Assembly: GCF_902712875.1 (NCBI RefSeq)
Contig: NZ_LR743509.1
Coordinates: 1,936,001 to 2,000,000, forward strand
Reading direction: 5' to 3'
DNA: 64,000 bases
Origin: Hyphomicrobium sp. ghe19
GTDB taxonomy: Bacteria; Pseudomonadota; Alphaproteobacteria; Rhizobiales; Hyphomicrobiaceae
Numbering within the stretch: the first letter of the stretch is position 1; the number at the start of each line of letters is the position of its first letter. The translations under genes and the position numbers were made by a program. The notes beneath the pieces are model-generated. The model was not told the DNA's origin. It worked only from the letters and a program-made list of their open reading frames with translations, and searched no databases. Positions 17,800 to 25,944 of this stretch are shown one piece after another.

Positions 17800-19305
17800 A
17801 TGTTGCCGAAGCCACGCGCCGACCTGAAGCCGAATACCGCCGACTTTGAGCGCCTGCCCCTCGTCAAGCCGACAGGTTTTCGCGAATACGATGCGCGGTG
17901 GCTCTATCCGCAAGAAATCAACCTCATGGGCCTCAATGCCGTCGGGCTCGGCATGGCGACCCTCTTCGCCCGGCGCGGGGTTCCGAAGCGTCTCGTGGTC
18001 GGCCACGATTACCGGTCGTATTCCGCGGCCGTCAAACAGGCGCTCATGACCGGCCTCTTGGCCGGCGGCTGCGAAGTTCACGATATCGGATTGGCCCTTT
18101 CGCCGATGGCGTACTTCGCGCAGTTCGCTCTCGACGTCGAAGGCGTCGCCATGGTGACCGCGAGCCATAACGACAACGGCTGGACCGGCATCAAGATGGG
18201 ATTGTCGCGTCCACTGACGTTTGGGCCCGACGACATGTCGGAATTGAAGTCCATCGTCCTCAACGGCGAGTTCGAGCCGAAGACAGGCGGCCGGTATATC
18301 TTCGTGCCGGATTTGGCCGAGCGCTACATCAAATCGTTGACGGATCGTCCGAAGCTCAAACGCCGTCTCAAAGTCGTCTGCGCGAGCGGCAATGGCACGG
18401 CGGGCGCGTTCGCGCCGCAAGTGCTCGAGGCGATCGGCTGCGAAGTCGTGCCTCTCAACACCGACCTCGACTACAACTTCCCGAACCACAATCCCAATCC
18501 CGAAGACATGAAAATGCTTCACGCCGTTTCGGCGAAGGTGATCGAAACCGGCGCGGATGTCGGGCTTGCCTTCGACGGCGACGGCGATCGTTGCGGCGTC
18601 GTTGCCAACGACGGGCATGAGATCTTCGCGGACAAGGTCGGCGTGATGCTGGCTCGCGATCTTTCAGCGATCTACAAGAACGCGAAGTTCGTGGTCGACG
18701 TAAAATCGACGGGGCTTTTCTCGACGGACCCGGTGCTGATCGCCAACGGCGCGACGACGGCCTACTGGAAGACGGGTCACAGCTACATCAAGCGCTATAA
18801 CTTCGAGCACAAGACGCTCGTCGGCTTCGAGAAGTCGGGCCACTTCTTCTTCAATGAGCCGCTCGGCCGGGGCTACGATGACGGGCTCGTTTCGGCCATC
18901 GCCGTTTGCGACATGCTCGATCGCAATCCGGGCAAGACGGTCGCCGATCTGCGTGACTCGCTACCGAAGACTTATGGCTCGCCGACCATGTCGCCCCATT
19001 GCGACGACGAGAAGAAGTACAATGTCGTCGATCGCATCACTGAACACTACAAGCGCCAGCAGGAAAGCGGCGGACACGTCGCCGGACAGGCGATCCGCGA
19101 TCTCATCACCGTCAATGGCGTGCGCGTGATGCTGGAAGACGGCACGTGGGGCCTCGTTCGCGCCTCCTCGAACAAGCCGGAACTCGTCGTCGTCGTCGAA
19201 AGCCCGACGTCGGAAGCGAACATGAAGGCGATCTTCAAGGACATCGACCAGCAGCTCGCGCGCTTCCCCGAGGTCGGCGAATACAATCAGAAGATCGCTG
19301 TCTGA
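17800..19305 (+). CDS. phosphomannomutase/phosphoglucomutase
   Basis: 501 residues of the alpha-D-phosphohexomutase family. The phosphoserine is Ser122 in TASHNDNG, the Mg-binding loop is D259GDGDRCG, the sugar-recognition segment is GFEKSGHFFFNE, and the C-terminal phosphate-binding loop is RASSNKPELVVV. It interconverts hexose 6- and 1-phosphates for nucleotide-sugar, polysaccharide or LPS synthesis. The start has GAGGAGAGG upstream. A branched palindrome follows it. Confidence 0.94.
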   Translation: MLPKPRADLKPNTADFERLPLVKPTGFREYDARWLYPQEINLMGLNAVGLGMATLFARRGVPKRLVVGHDYRSYSAAVKQALMTGLLAGGCEVHDIGLALSPMAYFAQFALDVEGVAMVTASHNDNGWTGIKMGLSRPLTFGPDDMSELKSIVLNGEFEPKTGGRYIFVPDLAERYIKSLTDRPKLKRRLKVVCASGNGTAGAFAPQVLEAIGCEVVPLNTDLDYNFPNHNPNPEDMKMLHAVSAKVIETGADVGLAFDGDGDRCGVVANDGHEIFADKVGVMLARDLSAIYKNAKFVVDVKSTGLFSTDPVLIANGATTAYWKTGHSYIKRYNFEHKTLVGFEKSGHFFFNEPLGRGYDDGLVSAIAVCDMLDRNPGKTVADLRDSLPKTYGSPTMSPHCDDEKKYNVVDRITEHYKRQQESGGHVAGQAIRDLITVNGVRVMLEDGTWGLVRASSNKPELVVVVESPTSEANMKAIFKDIDQQLARFPEVGEYNQKIAV

Positions 19306-19310
19306 CCTTT

Positions 19311-19352
19311 GCGCCCGGCGACTCCGCTTGCGCGGAGCCGGCCGCCGGCGCG
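19311..19352. terminator. branched palindrome between convergent genes (copy 2)
   Basis: GCGCCCGGCG pairs imperfectly with CGCCGGCGC, enclosing GACTCCGC/GCGGAGCC and the self-complementary GCCGGC. It has the same order of parts as 13306-13346 (…GGCGACTCC…GGAGCCGGCCGCCG…) and the same place between convergent genes. A bidirectional terminator is the likely role. Confidence 0.65.
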
Positions 19353-19357
19353 AAAGA

Positions 19358-20185
19358 TCAGTGCATCAATGTCCAAAGGAAGCGGGCGACGACGGTCGAG
19401 ATGAAGACCGCGAACGCGAGTTCGAGCGTCCGTTTCGAAATGCCGTGCGCGACCTTCACGCCCAAGGGTGCCGTCAACACCGCGAGCGGGGCGATAACGC
19501 ACGCACCGAGGTTGACGTAGCCCAGCGATAGCGGCGGCAAGTCCGCTTCGCCCCAACCCGAAATGATATACCCGGCGATGCCGGGAACGGCGATGACCGT
19601 TCCGATACCGGTCGCGGTTCCGACGGCTCTCAGCAGCGGCATGCCGTAAAGCGTGAGCAGCGGAACGGTGAATGTCGCGCCGCCTATTCCCATCAGCGTC
19701 GAGACGAGGCCGATGATGCCTGCCGCGCCCTCGAGCCACGGCGGCCGGGGAAGCTTGTCGGCAATCTGCCAATCATCCCTGCCGAGAAACATTTTCGCGG
19801 CGAGTGCCGTGCCGAAGACGACCCAGATCCAGCGGAGTGCTTCGCTGCTGGCATAATACGCAATGACGATGCCCGCGATCACGCCGAGGACGATCCATGG
19901 CCCCATGCGTTTCACAACGTCGAGATCGACGCTTCCTCGCGCCCGAAATGCTGAGAAGGATCGAAACACTGTCGGCGCAATGACGCCGAGCGTCGTCCCG
20001 AGCGTGACGTGCATTCTGACGTCCTCGGGAACGCCCACCACGCCGAAGGCTTCGTAGAGCACAGGCACGAGAACGCCGCCGCCGCCGATGCCGAGCAGGC
20101 CTGACAGAAACCCAGCGAGGAGTCCCGCGACTGCGAGGAGCGCCAGCAACGCGATCAGATATTCCATCGATATGGCGGCGGGCAT
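19358..20185 (-). CDS. TSUP (TauE/SafE) family membrane permease
   Basis: 275 residues with about eight hydrophobic helices and the duplicated family motif: LLAGFLSGLLGIGGGGVLVP in the first half and LVSTLMGIGGATFTVPLL in the second. TSUP proteins export sulfite, sulfoacetate or related organosulfur anions; the substrate is not predictable. The ATG at 20185 has GAGG 8 nt upstream and lies 10 bp after the dusA stop, so it is probably co-transcribed with dusA. Confidence 0.9.
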   Translation of the reverse strand: MPAAISMEYLIALLALLAVAGLLAGFLSGLLGIGGGGVLVPVLYEAFGVVGVPEDVRMHVTLGTTLGVIAPTVFRSFSAFRARGSVDLDVVKRMGPWIVLGVIAGIVIAYYASSEALRWIWVVFGTALAAKMFLGRDDWQIADKLPRPPWLEGAAGIIGLVSTLMGIGGATFTVPLLTLYGMPLLRAVGTATGIGTVIAVPGIAGYIISGWGEADLPPLSLGYVNLGACVIAPLAVLTAPLGVKVAHGISKRTLELAFAVFISTVVARFLWTLMH

Positions 20186-20195
20186 GCTGGTTGCC

Positions 20196-21215
20196 TCACG
20201 CCGCGTCGGACTGGTCTTCGCGGCCGAGGCCGTGCTCGGCAAGAGCAATCGCATCCCGCAGCACGTCGACCGTGGCGGACGGATCCGTCACTCGCTCGCT
20301 CAGCAGGCGACGGAACGCGCGTCCGCGCGGCTGGCCATGATAGATGCCGAGTATGTGCTTGGTGATGTTCGACAAGCGTCCGCCGTTTTGGATATGGCGT
20401 TCCGCGTAAGGAATGAGTTTGGAGAGCGCTTCTCCCCGTGAAGGCGCAGCGGAATTCTCGCCGAATATCCGGCTATCGACGTCTGCGAGAATGAAAGGAT
20501 TTTGATAAGCGGCGCGGCCGAGCATGACACCGTCGACGTGATCCAGATGACGGCCAGCGTCATCGAGCGTTTCGATGCCGCCATTGATGACGATCGTCAG
20601 TTCGGGATGGCGCGCCTTTAAACGGTAGACGCGTTGATAATCGAGGGGCGGAATTTCCCGGTTCTCTTTCGGCGACAATCCTTTCAGCCACGCCTTGCGC
20701 GCGTGCACGATGAACGTGCTGACTCCGGTTGCCGCTACGACGTCGACAAAGCGCTGGAGGTCGGCTTCTGCATCCTGTTCGTCAATGCCGATACGGCACT
20801 TGACCGTCACGGGAACGGGCTGGCTCGCGCGCATCGCCGAAACGCATGCGGCGACGAGTTCGGGTTCGGCCATAAGGCACGCGCCGAAGCGGCCTTCCTG
20901 AACGCGGTCCGAAGGGCATCCAATATTGAGGTTGATTTCGTCATAGCCAAGCTCGGCGCCGATGCTCGCTGCTTCGGCGAGCTTTGCCGTGTCGGATCCT
21001 CCGAGCTGCAAAGCGATCGGATGCTCTATGGGGGAGAAGCCAAGCAGGCGCTGACGATCGCCGCGGATGACGGCATCCGCCGTCACCATCTCGGTGTAAA
21101 GCAGCGCACGCTTCGTCAGCCCACGGTGGAAGACGCGGCAATGCCTGTCAGTCCAATCCATCATTGGCGCGATACTGAATCGGTGATGCGCGTAAATTGC
21201 TGACTTATTTGACAT
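20196..21215 (-). CDS. dusA: tRNA-dihydrouridine synthase A
   Basis: 339 residues. FMN-barrel N-terminus HRFSIAPMMDWTDRHCR, ALQLGGSD, NIGCPSDRVQEGRFGACLM with the catalytic cysteine in GAC, VKCRIGID, and VINGGI identify DusA, which reduces uridines 20/20a in the tRNA D loop. The 5' end is the classic attachment site for a large group of prophages, and the adjacent integrase fits this. The coding frame is intact here, so integration has preserved the gene while its upstream region is now phage DNA. Confidence 0.95.
   Translation of the reverse strand: MSNKSAIYAHHRFSIAPMMDWTDRHCRVFHRGLTKRALLYTEMVTADAVIRGDRQRLLGFSPIEHPIALQLGGSDTAKLAEAASIGAELGYDEINLNIGCPSDRVQEGRFGACLMAEPELVAACVSAMRASQPVPVTVKCRIGIDEQDAEADLQRFVDVVAATGVSTFIVHARKAWLKGLSPKENREIPPLDYQRVYRLKARHPELTIVINGGIETLDDAGRHLDHVDGVMLGRAAYQNPFILADVDSRIFGENSAAPSRGEALSKLIPYAERHIQNGGRLSNITKHILGIYHGQPRGRAFRRLLSERVTDPSATVDVLRDAIALAEHGLGREDQSDAA
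21150..21215. other. probable left attachment region (attL) in the 5' end of dusA
   Basis: dusA-specific integrases cross over within the first codons of dusA, leaving a short direct repeat at each prophage end. The chromosome/prophage junction should therefore fall here. I could not define the core because the matching repeat (attR) is not inside the window. Confidence 0.45.
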
Positions 21216-21302
21216 TAACGATGAAATCCGTTGTGGCTGTTGCCGTTTACCATGCTCATTGATGCTGCTTTCACATCATTGCACCCCGTTTAAGATACGC
21301 TA

Positions 21303-21338
21303 GTATTACAAGGTAACACCGAGGGAGCCGTGTAATAC
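21303..21338 (+). promoter_or_regulatory. inverted repeat enclosing the integrase Shine-Dalgarno
   Basis: GTATTACA (21303-21310) and TGTAATAC (21331-21338) are perfect complements with a 20-nt spacer that contains GAGGGAG. The right arm ends 4 nt before the integrase ATG. It could be an operator or an RNA stem controlling integrase translation. Confidence 0.5.
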
Positions 21339-21342
21339 CGCA

Positions 21343-22437
21343 ATGGGAACCATTCTAGCCCGCGCCCGCAGTAACGGCACAACTGCGTTTATGGCAAAAA
21401 TCATAATCAAACGTGCCAGCCTCGTCATACACCGGGAGAGCAAGACGTTCGAGCGTCGCGCCGCCGCTGTCGCATGGATCGAGAAACGCGAAGCCGAGCT
21501 TGACCGGCCGGGAGAGATCGAGCGCGCGAATGCGCCCAAGGTGACGCTGGCCGATGCCATCGACAAATACACGACCGACAGCCTGAAGGAGATCGGCCGC
21601 ACGAAGGCCCAGGTTCTTAGATCAATCAAGGTCTACAGCATCGCCGCCAAGGAATGCCACCTGATCAATTCGTCCGATATTGTCTCGCTATCGAAGGAGC
21701 TAGCGAAAGGCAGGAAGCCCCAGACCGTCGCGAACTATCTCAGCCACTTGGCGGCAGTCTTCGCCATAGCAGGCCCCGCTTGGGGATACCGTTTAGACGC
21801 CCAGGCAATGAAGGATGCTTTCACCGTAGGAAAGCGGCTCGGCTACACCGGCAAGTCGATGGAACGCGACCGCCGCCCGACGCTCGACGAACTGGACAAG
21901 CTCATGGCGCACTTTCAGGAGAGCCACCGCCGCCGCCCTCGTTCGTGCCCGATGCACTACGTTGTCGCGTTCGCGATCTTCTCGACGCGGCGGCAGGAGG
22001 AAATGACCCGCATCCTTTGGGATGACCTAGACGTGCAGGGCTCGCGGGTCATGGTGCGAAACATGAAGAACCCCGGCGAGAAAATCGGCAACAATGTTTG
22101 GTGCGATCTTCCCGAGCCCGCGCTCCGCATCATTCAAGCAATGCCGAAGACAGGAGAGCGAATATTCCCGTACTCCACCGACGCGATCAGCGCGGCATTC
22201 ACGCGCGCCTGCAAGATGCTCGGCATTGAGGATTTGCACTTTCACGACCTACGCCACGACGGCGTGTCGCGCCTGTTCGAGATCGGCACGTCTATCCCCC
22301 GCGCCGCCGCAGTGTCAGGCCATCGCTCCTGGCAGAGCTTGCAGCGATACACTCACCTACGGCAGGCGGGAGACAAATATGCTGGCTGGAAATGGAACGA
22401 GACCGTTACCAGCCCGCTCGTCAGTACCAGTTCTTGA
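21343..22437 (+). CDS. tyrosine-family phage integrase (dusA-targeting type)
   Basis: 364 residues. An N-terminal arm-type domain (MGTILARARSNGTTAFMAKI) is followed by a core-binding SAM-like domain (~70-160) and a catalytic domain. The catalytic set is complete: Arg216/217 in STRRQEE, Lys242, His301/Arg304 in HDLRHD, His327 in GHRSW and Tyr336 in QRYTHLR. It performs site-specific insertion and excision. Its position, divergent from dusA with a 127-bp gap, and its N-terminus fit the integrases that recognise the dusA 5' end. It overlaps the convergent endolysin by 17 bp. Confidence 0.95.
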   Translation: MGTILARARSNGTTAFMAKIIIKRASLVIHRESKTFERRAAAVAWIEKREAELDRPGEIERANAPKVTLADAIDKYTTDSLKEIGRTKAQVLRSIKVYSIAAKECHLINSSDIVSLSKELAKGRKPQTVANYLSHLAAVFAIAGPAWGYRLDAQAMKDAFTVGKRLGYTGKSMERDRRPTLDELDKLMAHFQESHRRRPRSCPMHYVVAFAIFSTRRQEEMTRILWDDLDVQGSRVMVRNMKNPGEKIGNNVWCDLPEPALRIIQAMPKTGERIFPYSTDAISAAFTRACKMLGIEDLHFHDLRHDGVSRLFEIGTSIPRAAAVSGHRSWQSLQRYTHLRQAGDKYAGWKWNETVTSPLVSTSS

Positions 22438-23329
22438 TGATGTCCTTGCGCTTCTTGATGATCAGCACCGCAGCGACGAGAACGATGCAGACGCCGGTCG
22501 CGATCAGCGGATAAGTGACGAACTTCGGCAAGCTGCCTTCGGAGACAGTGCCGGTTTGCTTCGCGCCTTCAGCCGCACCACCAGCGACAGCACCGCCGCC
22601 GCCACAGGCCAGCGCCCGGCGTTCCTTCTCCGTCGCCCCGTCGATCACGTCCTTGCCCGGCAGTGACGTAGGAGGCGAGCCCGGCAGGCGATTGATGATT
22701 GCCTCGTTACCGGCCATGCGCGCGCGCCGGTCCGCAAGCCCGTTCGTGCCGCCGTTCCATAGCCGCACGCAGCCAATGAAATCGCCCGTATCGGCCTTAG
22801 CGTTCATGCGCTTCCACGTCCAGAACGCCGCCGACACGGCTGCTTGGTTGTCGTACTTCGCGGCAAGCTCAGGCTTGTCTTCGAGCGGCAGCTTCGCCAG
22901 CGCGCCGACCTTTTCGTAACCGTCGCGACCAGTGATCTGCGGTCCGCCGCGCCCGATGAAACGCGAGCCATCCTCACTGCCGGGCCTGTTGCCCATCCGG
23001 TTGCCATAGATGTCGTCGAACGCGCGTTTCTGCCAGCCGCTTTTGGTGCCGTACTTCGCACGCACAGCAGCCGCGTCCGCGAAGCGGTTCGGCCAGACGG
23101 CGGCCATGCGCGCCGCCGTGTAGTTGATATTCTCCGTCAGGTTCTTGATCGTGAACCCGTCAACTTCGTGCTCGATGTTCGCCATGAAAAACTTGAGCCG
23201 GTTGCGCGTGTGGTTGATGCCGGCCGGTCCCAGGATCTTGTCCTGCTTGTCGACGAAATCTTTCAGAACTGCATCAGGCGCTTTCGGGAATAGCCCGCGC
23301 ATAGCGGGCATATCGAGGCGGATTGTCAT
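22421..23329 (-). CDS. GH19-type endolysin with C-terminal transmembrane anchor
   Basis: 302 residues. The catalytic domain (residues ~10-215) has NIEHEVDGF with the likely catalytic Glu55, RFIGRGGPQITGRDGY and WKRMNAKADTGD, typical of phage chitinase-like/GH19 muramidases that cut peptidoglycan. A Gly/Ala-rich hinge (CGGGGAVAGGAAEGA) leads to a C-terminal helix (LIATGVCIVLVAAVLII) and the basic tail KKRKDIIKNWY. No N-terminal signal is present. The ATG at 23329 has GGAG 8 nt upstream. It lies 8.4 kb from the holin-like genes. Confidence 0.85.
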   Translation of the reverse strand: MTIRLDMPAMRGLFPKAPDAVLKDFVDKQDKILGPAGINHTRNRLKFFMANIEHEVDGFTIKNLTENINYTAARMAAVWPNRFADAAAVRAKYGTKSGWQKRAFDDIYGNRMGNRPGSEDGSRFIGRGGPQITGRDGYEKVGALAKLPLEDKPELAAKYDNQAAVSAAFWTWKRMNAKADTGDFIGCVRLWNGGTNGLADRRARMAGNEAIINRLPGSPPTSLPGKDVIDGATEKERRALACGGGGAVAGGAAEGAKQTGTVSEGSLPKFVTYPLIATGVCIVLVAAVLIIKKRKDIIKNWY

Positions 23330-23414
23330 TCGCGGATCTCCGATGATTGAACCGCGACAACCATCGCCCGCCAATAGTTGAGCCAGAGAACACCCCAGAG
23401 GCGGCTTCTCTCAA

Positions 23415-23437
23415 CCTATCCGGCCAGGGTGGATAGG
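23415..23437. other. 7-bp hairpin upstream of the endolysin gene
   Basis: CCTATCC and GGATAGG pair around a 9-base loop. The gene-free gap 23330-23569 otherwise holds only the terminator-like structure at 23551. The hairpin could be an operator for the endolysin promoter or part of a small RNA on the plus strand. Confidence 0.35.
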
Positions 23438-23550
23438 TGAAACATGGCTTTGATCGTCCGCGCAGAGCGGCATAGGTTTCGCCTCATGGGGGGGTGTCAT
23501 TGATGCCTATGTAATCGGAGCAAACCGGTAAGTGGGCCGCAGCGCGGAAT

Positions 23551-23577
23551 GAGCCGGGCTGCGGCTCGTTTATTTTT
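23551..23577 (+). terminator. plus-strand intrinsic terminator with no obvious gene in front
   Basis: GAGCCG and CGGCTC pair around GGCTG and are followed on the plus strand by GTTTATTTTTT. On the minus strand, which carries the primase ending at 23570, there is no U tract. It implies a plus-strand transcript from the 23.3-23.55 kb gap. Confidence 0.5.
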
Positions 23578-24439
23578 TGCGGCCCATGACGCGAACAGTG
23601 CAGCCCTGATCCGTCAGGATGCCCGCGATGCCGTCACCCGTGCCACGCCCAGGCGCATCGGAATCCGGCCAAACGATCACGCCGCGCCCCTTGAGCGGCG
23701 ACCAATCCGTATGCTTCGCACCCTCCGTGCCGCCAGCCCATGACACAACAGTGCGGCCGGTGGCCTTCACCAGAGCGTCGCGGCATTTCTCGCCTTCAGC
23801 AACGATCACTTGCCCCGCGCCCAAATCTTCGAGCCCGTACAGTGGGCGCGGCTTAGGGAACGGGAAACGGCACCACGTCTCGAGCCCGTTCGGCAAGCGA
23901 ACCCACATCACCATCGGCGTTTCTTTTTTGCCGTCAGGCAGGTCATGGCGCAGCACATAGCCGAACAGCGAGCCGTCTTCGCGACGATACGGGAAGACCA
24001 TCGACGGCACGAACGACCCAACTTCGCGCTCAGTGCCAGCGCGCTTTGGATTGTAGAGCGTCACTCGCTTGCCCGGTTCGATCTCGTCGACCGGATCGAC
24101 GGGAACGATACCAGCATATACGTCTCGCACTTCGACGTGACGCGGTGCGATGTTCGGCCCCGCCGCTTCACCCTTCAGAATGCGGATCGCGCCAGGGAGA
24201 TCGACCCGTTTAATATGCCGGACAAAATCCAGCACGTCGCCTTTCGCGCCGCAGCCGAAGCAGTGCATCCGCTGCACGCGATCCCGTCCGTGGAAGATCG
24301 TAAACGAAGGCGTATCTTCTTCGTGGAACGGGCACGGCGCAACCCACTCGTCGCCGTCCTTGACCAGCGGGACACCGAAGCGCTCCGCTGTTTCCGCAAG
24401 CGAGACTTCGCGCCGGATCAGATCGGTGTCGGAGATCAT
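23570..24439 (-). CDS. phage DNA primase with CHC2 zinc finger and TOPRIM domain
   Basis: 289 residues. The zinc site is C36-P-F-H39 … C60-F-G-C63. The TOPRIM domain has VIVAEGEKCRDAL and the DSD-type metal motif in VIVWPDSDAPG. It makes RNA primers for phage DNA synthesis. No helicase domain is fused; the SF2 helicase and VapE proteins elsewhere in the prophage may supply it. Its start overlaps the upstream nuclease stop by 4 nt, so it is the last gene of the leftward early operon. Confidence 0.92.
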   Translation of the reverse strand: MISDTDLIRREVSLAETAERFGVPLVKDGDEWVAPCPFHEEDTPSFTIFHGRDRVQRMHCFGCGAKGDVLDFVRHIKRVDLPGAIRILKGEAAGPNIAPRHVEVRDVYAGIVPVDPVDEIEPGKRVTLYNPKRAGTEREVGSFVPSMVFPYRREDGSLFGYVLRHDLPDGKKETPMVMWVRLPNGLETWCRFPFPKPRPLYGLEDLGAGQVIVAEGEKCRDALVKATGRTVVSWAGGTEGAKHTDWSPLKGRGVIVWPDSDAPGRGTGDGIAGILTDQGCTVRVMGRKK

Positions 24440-24834
24440 GCCAATATTCCCGTCAAGTCGTCGTCGTTTCTGGCGATGCCCGCCCGCCCGCCCGCCTTCG
24501 ATACGGCCTCGATCCAGGCAAGCTGTTCGGGCGACGCCCGGCCCTTGTCCGTCTTGACCTCGACCTGTGCGTAAACGGCCACCGTCGACCCGACCATATC
24601 GGCCGTTACGACGACGGGAACCCAGCCACCTAAGTCTGACATTCCTTCGACGCCAGCACGGAATGGCCGCGCCTTGCGGACCACAACGTCACCCGAGCCG
24701 AGCGTAACGAGCCGGCCGGGATAGCCCTGCTCGACGCGACCAATCCACGCCATGCCTACCTGCTGACGGAAAAGCCGCGCGCCGAGTGTCGACGCGCGGG
24801 CTTGTAGTCTTCGCATTAAGTCTGCTTCAGCCAC
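24436..24834 (-). CDS. VRR-NUC domain nuclease
   Basis: 132 residues. The C-terminal half holds the VRR-NUC core: AQVEVKTDKGRASPEQ with the catalytic E-x-K, then LAWIEAVSKAGGRAGIA. Such stand-alone phage proteins resolve branched DNA or trim recombination intermediates. It lies between ssb (8 bp away) and the primase (4-nt overlap). Confidence 0.88.
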   Translation of the reverse strand: MAEADLMRRLQARASTLGARLFRQQVGMAWIGRVEQGYPGRLVTLGSGDVVVRKARPFRAGVEGMSDLGGWVPVVVTADMVGSTVAVYAQVEVKTDKGRASPEQLAWIEAVSKAGGRAGIARNDDDLTGILA

Positions 24835-24842
24835 GGCCGACC

Positions 24843-25295
24843 TCAGAACGGAATTTCGTCGTCGATGCCGACCTGCGCCGGATCTTGCGGCGCTTGTGGA
24901 CGGCTAGCATTATCGTTCGCGTCGGACATGCCGCGCCCGCCGCCGTTATCGCCCAGCAGGATCAGCTTCGCATCGAAGCCGGTCAGGTTAACTTCCGTCG
25001 TGTAACGGTCGTTGCCTTCCTTATCCTTCCACTTGCGCGTTTGCAGCGCGCCCTCGACGAAAATCTTGCTGCCCTTCTTGACGTACTTCTCGATGACGCT
25101 GACGAGCCCGTCATTCCAGACCGTGACGCGATGCCATTCGGTGCGTTCTTTTTTCTCGCCGGTCGCCTTGTCCTTCCAGCTTTCAGTTGTCGCGATGGAG
25201 AGGTTTGCGACGCGCTGACTTGTGCTCACATCGCGGAAGTCAGGGTCTTGCCCCACGTTCCCAATGATCTGCACCTTGTTGAGATAACCCGCCAT
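24843..25295 (-). CDS. ssb: single-stranded DNA-binding protein
   Basis: 150 residues. The OB fold spans residues 1-112 (MAGYLNKVQIIGNVGQDPD; ERTEWHRVTVW; SKIFVEGALQTRKW), followed by a Gly/Asn-rich linker and the acidic protein-docking tip DDEIPF. It protects ssDNA in replication and recET recombination. Its start lies 56 bp inside the end of the upstream HNH gene, an unusually long overlap. Confidence 0.96.
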   Translation of the reverse strand: MAGYLNKVQIIGNVGQDPDFRDVSTSQRVANLSIATTESWKDKATGEKKERTEWHRVTVWNDGLVSVIEKYVKKGSKIFVEGALQTRKWKDKEGNDRYTTEVNLTGFDAKLILLGDNGGGRGMSDANDNASRPQAPQDPAQVGIDDEIPF

Positions 25296-25944
25296 TTAAT
25301 CCCCCTGCTTCTTTCATCACCAAGCGATACCCCTGGCGATAGCCAACATTTTCAATCGATACGCCCGTTCCAACTAACTTCCCTCTCAGATGGCAAAGCG
25401 CCACCTTGAACGCGGAATACATTTTCGACGCGCTCGGACCGCCGTCCGGATCGTCCGCGTACATTTCGCTAAAGATCGTTTCCGGTTGAACCGAGCGGCC
25501 CTTGCCCGACCACACCGCGCGCAAGATCGCCTCTTGCAGTGGCGACAAACCAGCAGCGTGCGCTATAACGTCGACGGTCGGCTGCGGAACACGTTGCTCG
25601 CAGCATGGGCAGCGGTATTTCGTAGAGCGCAATTGGAGCGCAAAATTTTCAGCAGTAACTTCGACGAGATTTTCAATCCGGAAATTTCCCGGATTGCCGT
25701 CGTCAAATCGGAGGTTATTGTTCGTAATACCGTGGTGCCAATTCCAGACGAGATAATGCGCCGTGAATAATTTTCCGCCAATTTTGGCGTAATATATATT
25801 GCGCTCCGATTGCGCTCCACGGCGAGTGACCGCGCGTCCGTCCTTTCGTTGGCCGGATGCAGCATGTCGCCAGTAAAGCATGCCGTCGCGATAATCGAAA
25901 AGACGTTGCGCCTCTTCCTTGATGAGTTGGTTTGAAACCTTCAC
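25240..25944 (-). CDS. HNH-like endonuclease with C-terminal winged helix
   Basis: 234 residues. The N-terminal part resembles HNH_3/homing-type proteins: LFDYRDGMLYWR, AHYLVWNWHHG, and DDGNPGNFRIENLVEVT with spaced Asn residues. A possible zinc knuckle, CPCCEQ, follows, then a winged-helix segment of the OmpR/PhoB type (MYSAFKVALCHLRGKL … GYRQGYRLV). The pairing suggests sequence-specific DNA binding plus cutting. Whether it is a mobile homing nuclease or a regulator is open. It overlaps ssb by 56 bp and the helicase by 4. Confidence 0.7.
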   Translation of the reverse strand: MKVSNQLIKEEAQRLFDYRDGMLYWRHAASGQRKDGRAVTRRGAQSERNIYYAKIGGKLFTAHYLVWNWHHGITNNNLRFDDGNPGNFRIENLVEVTAENFALQLRSTKYRCPCCEQRVPQPTVDVIAHAAGLSPLQEAILRAVWSGKGRSVQPETIFSEMYADDPDGGPSASKMYSAFKVALCHLRGKLVGTGVSIENVGYRQGYRLVMKEAGGLNGGLSQQGADHWERGARP

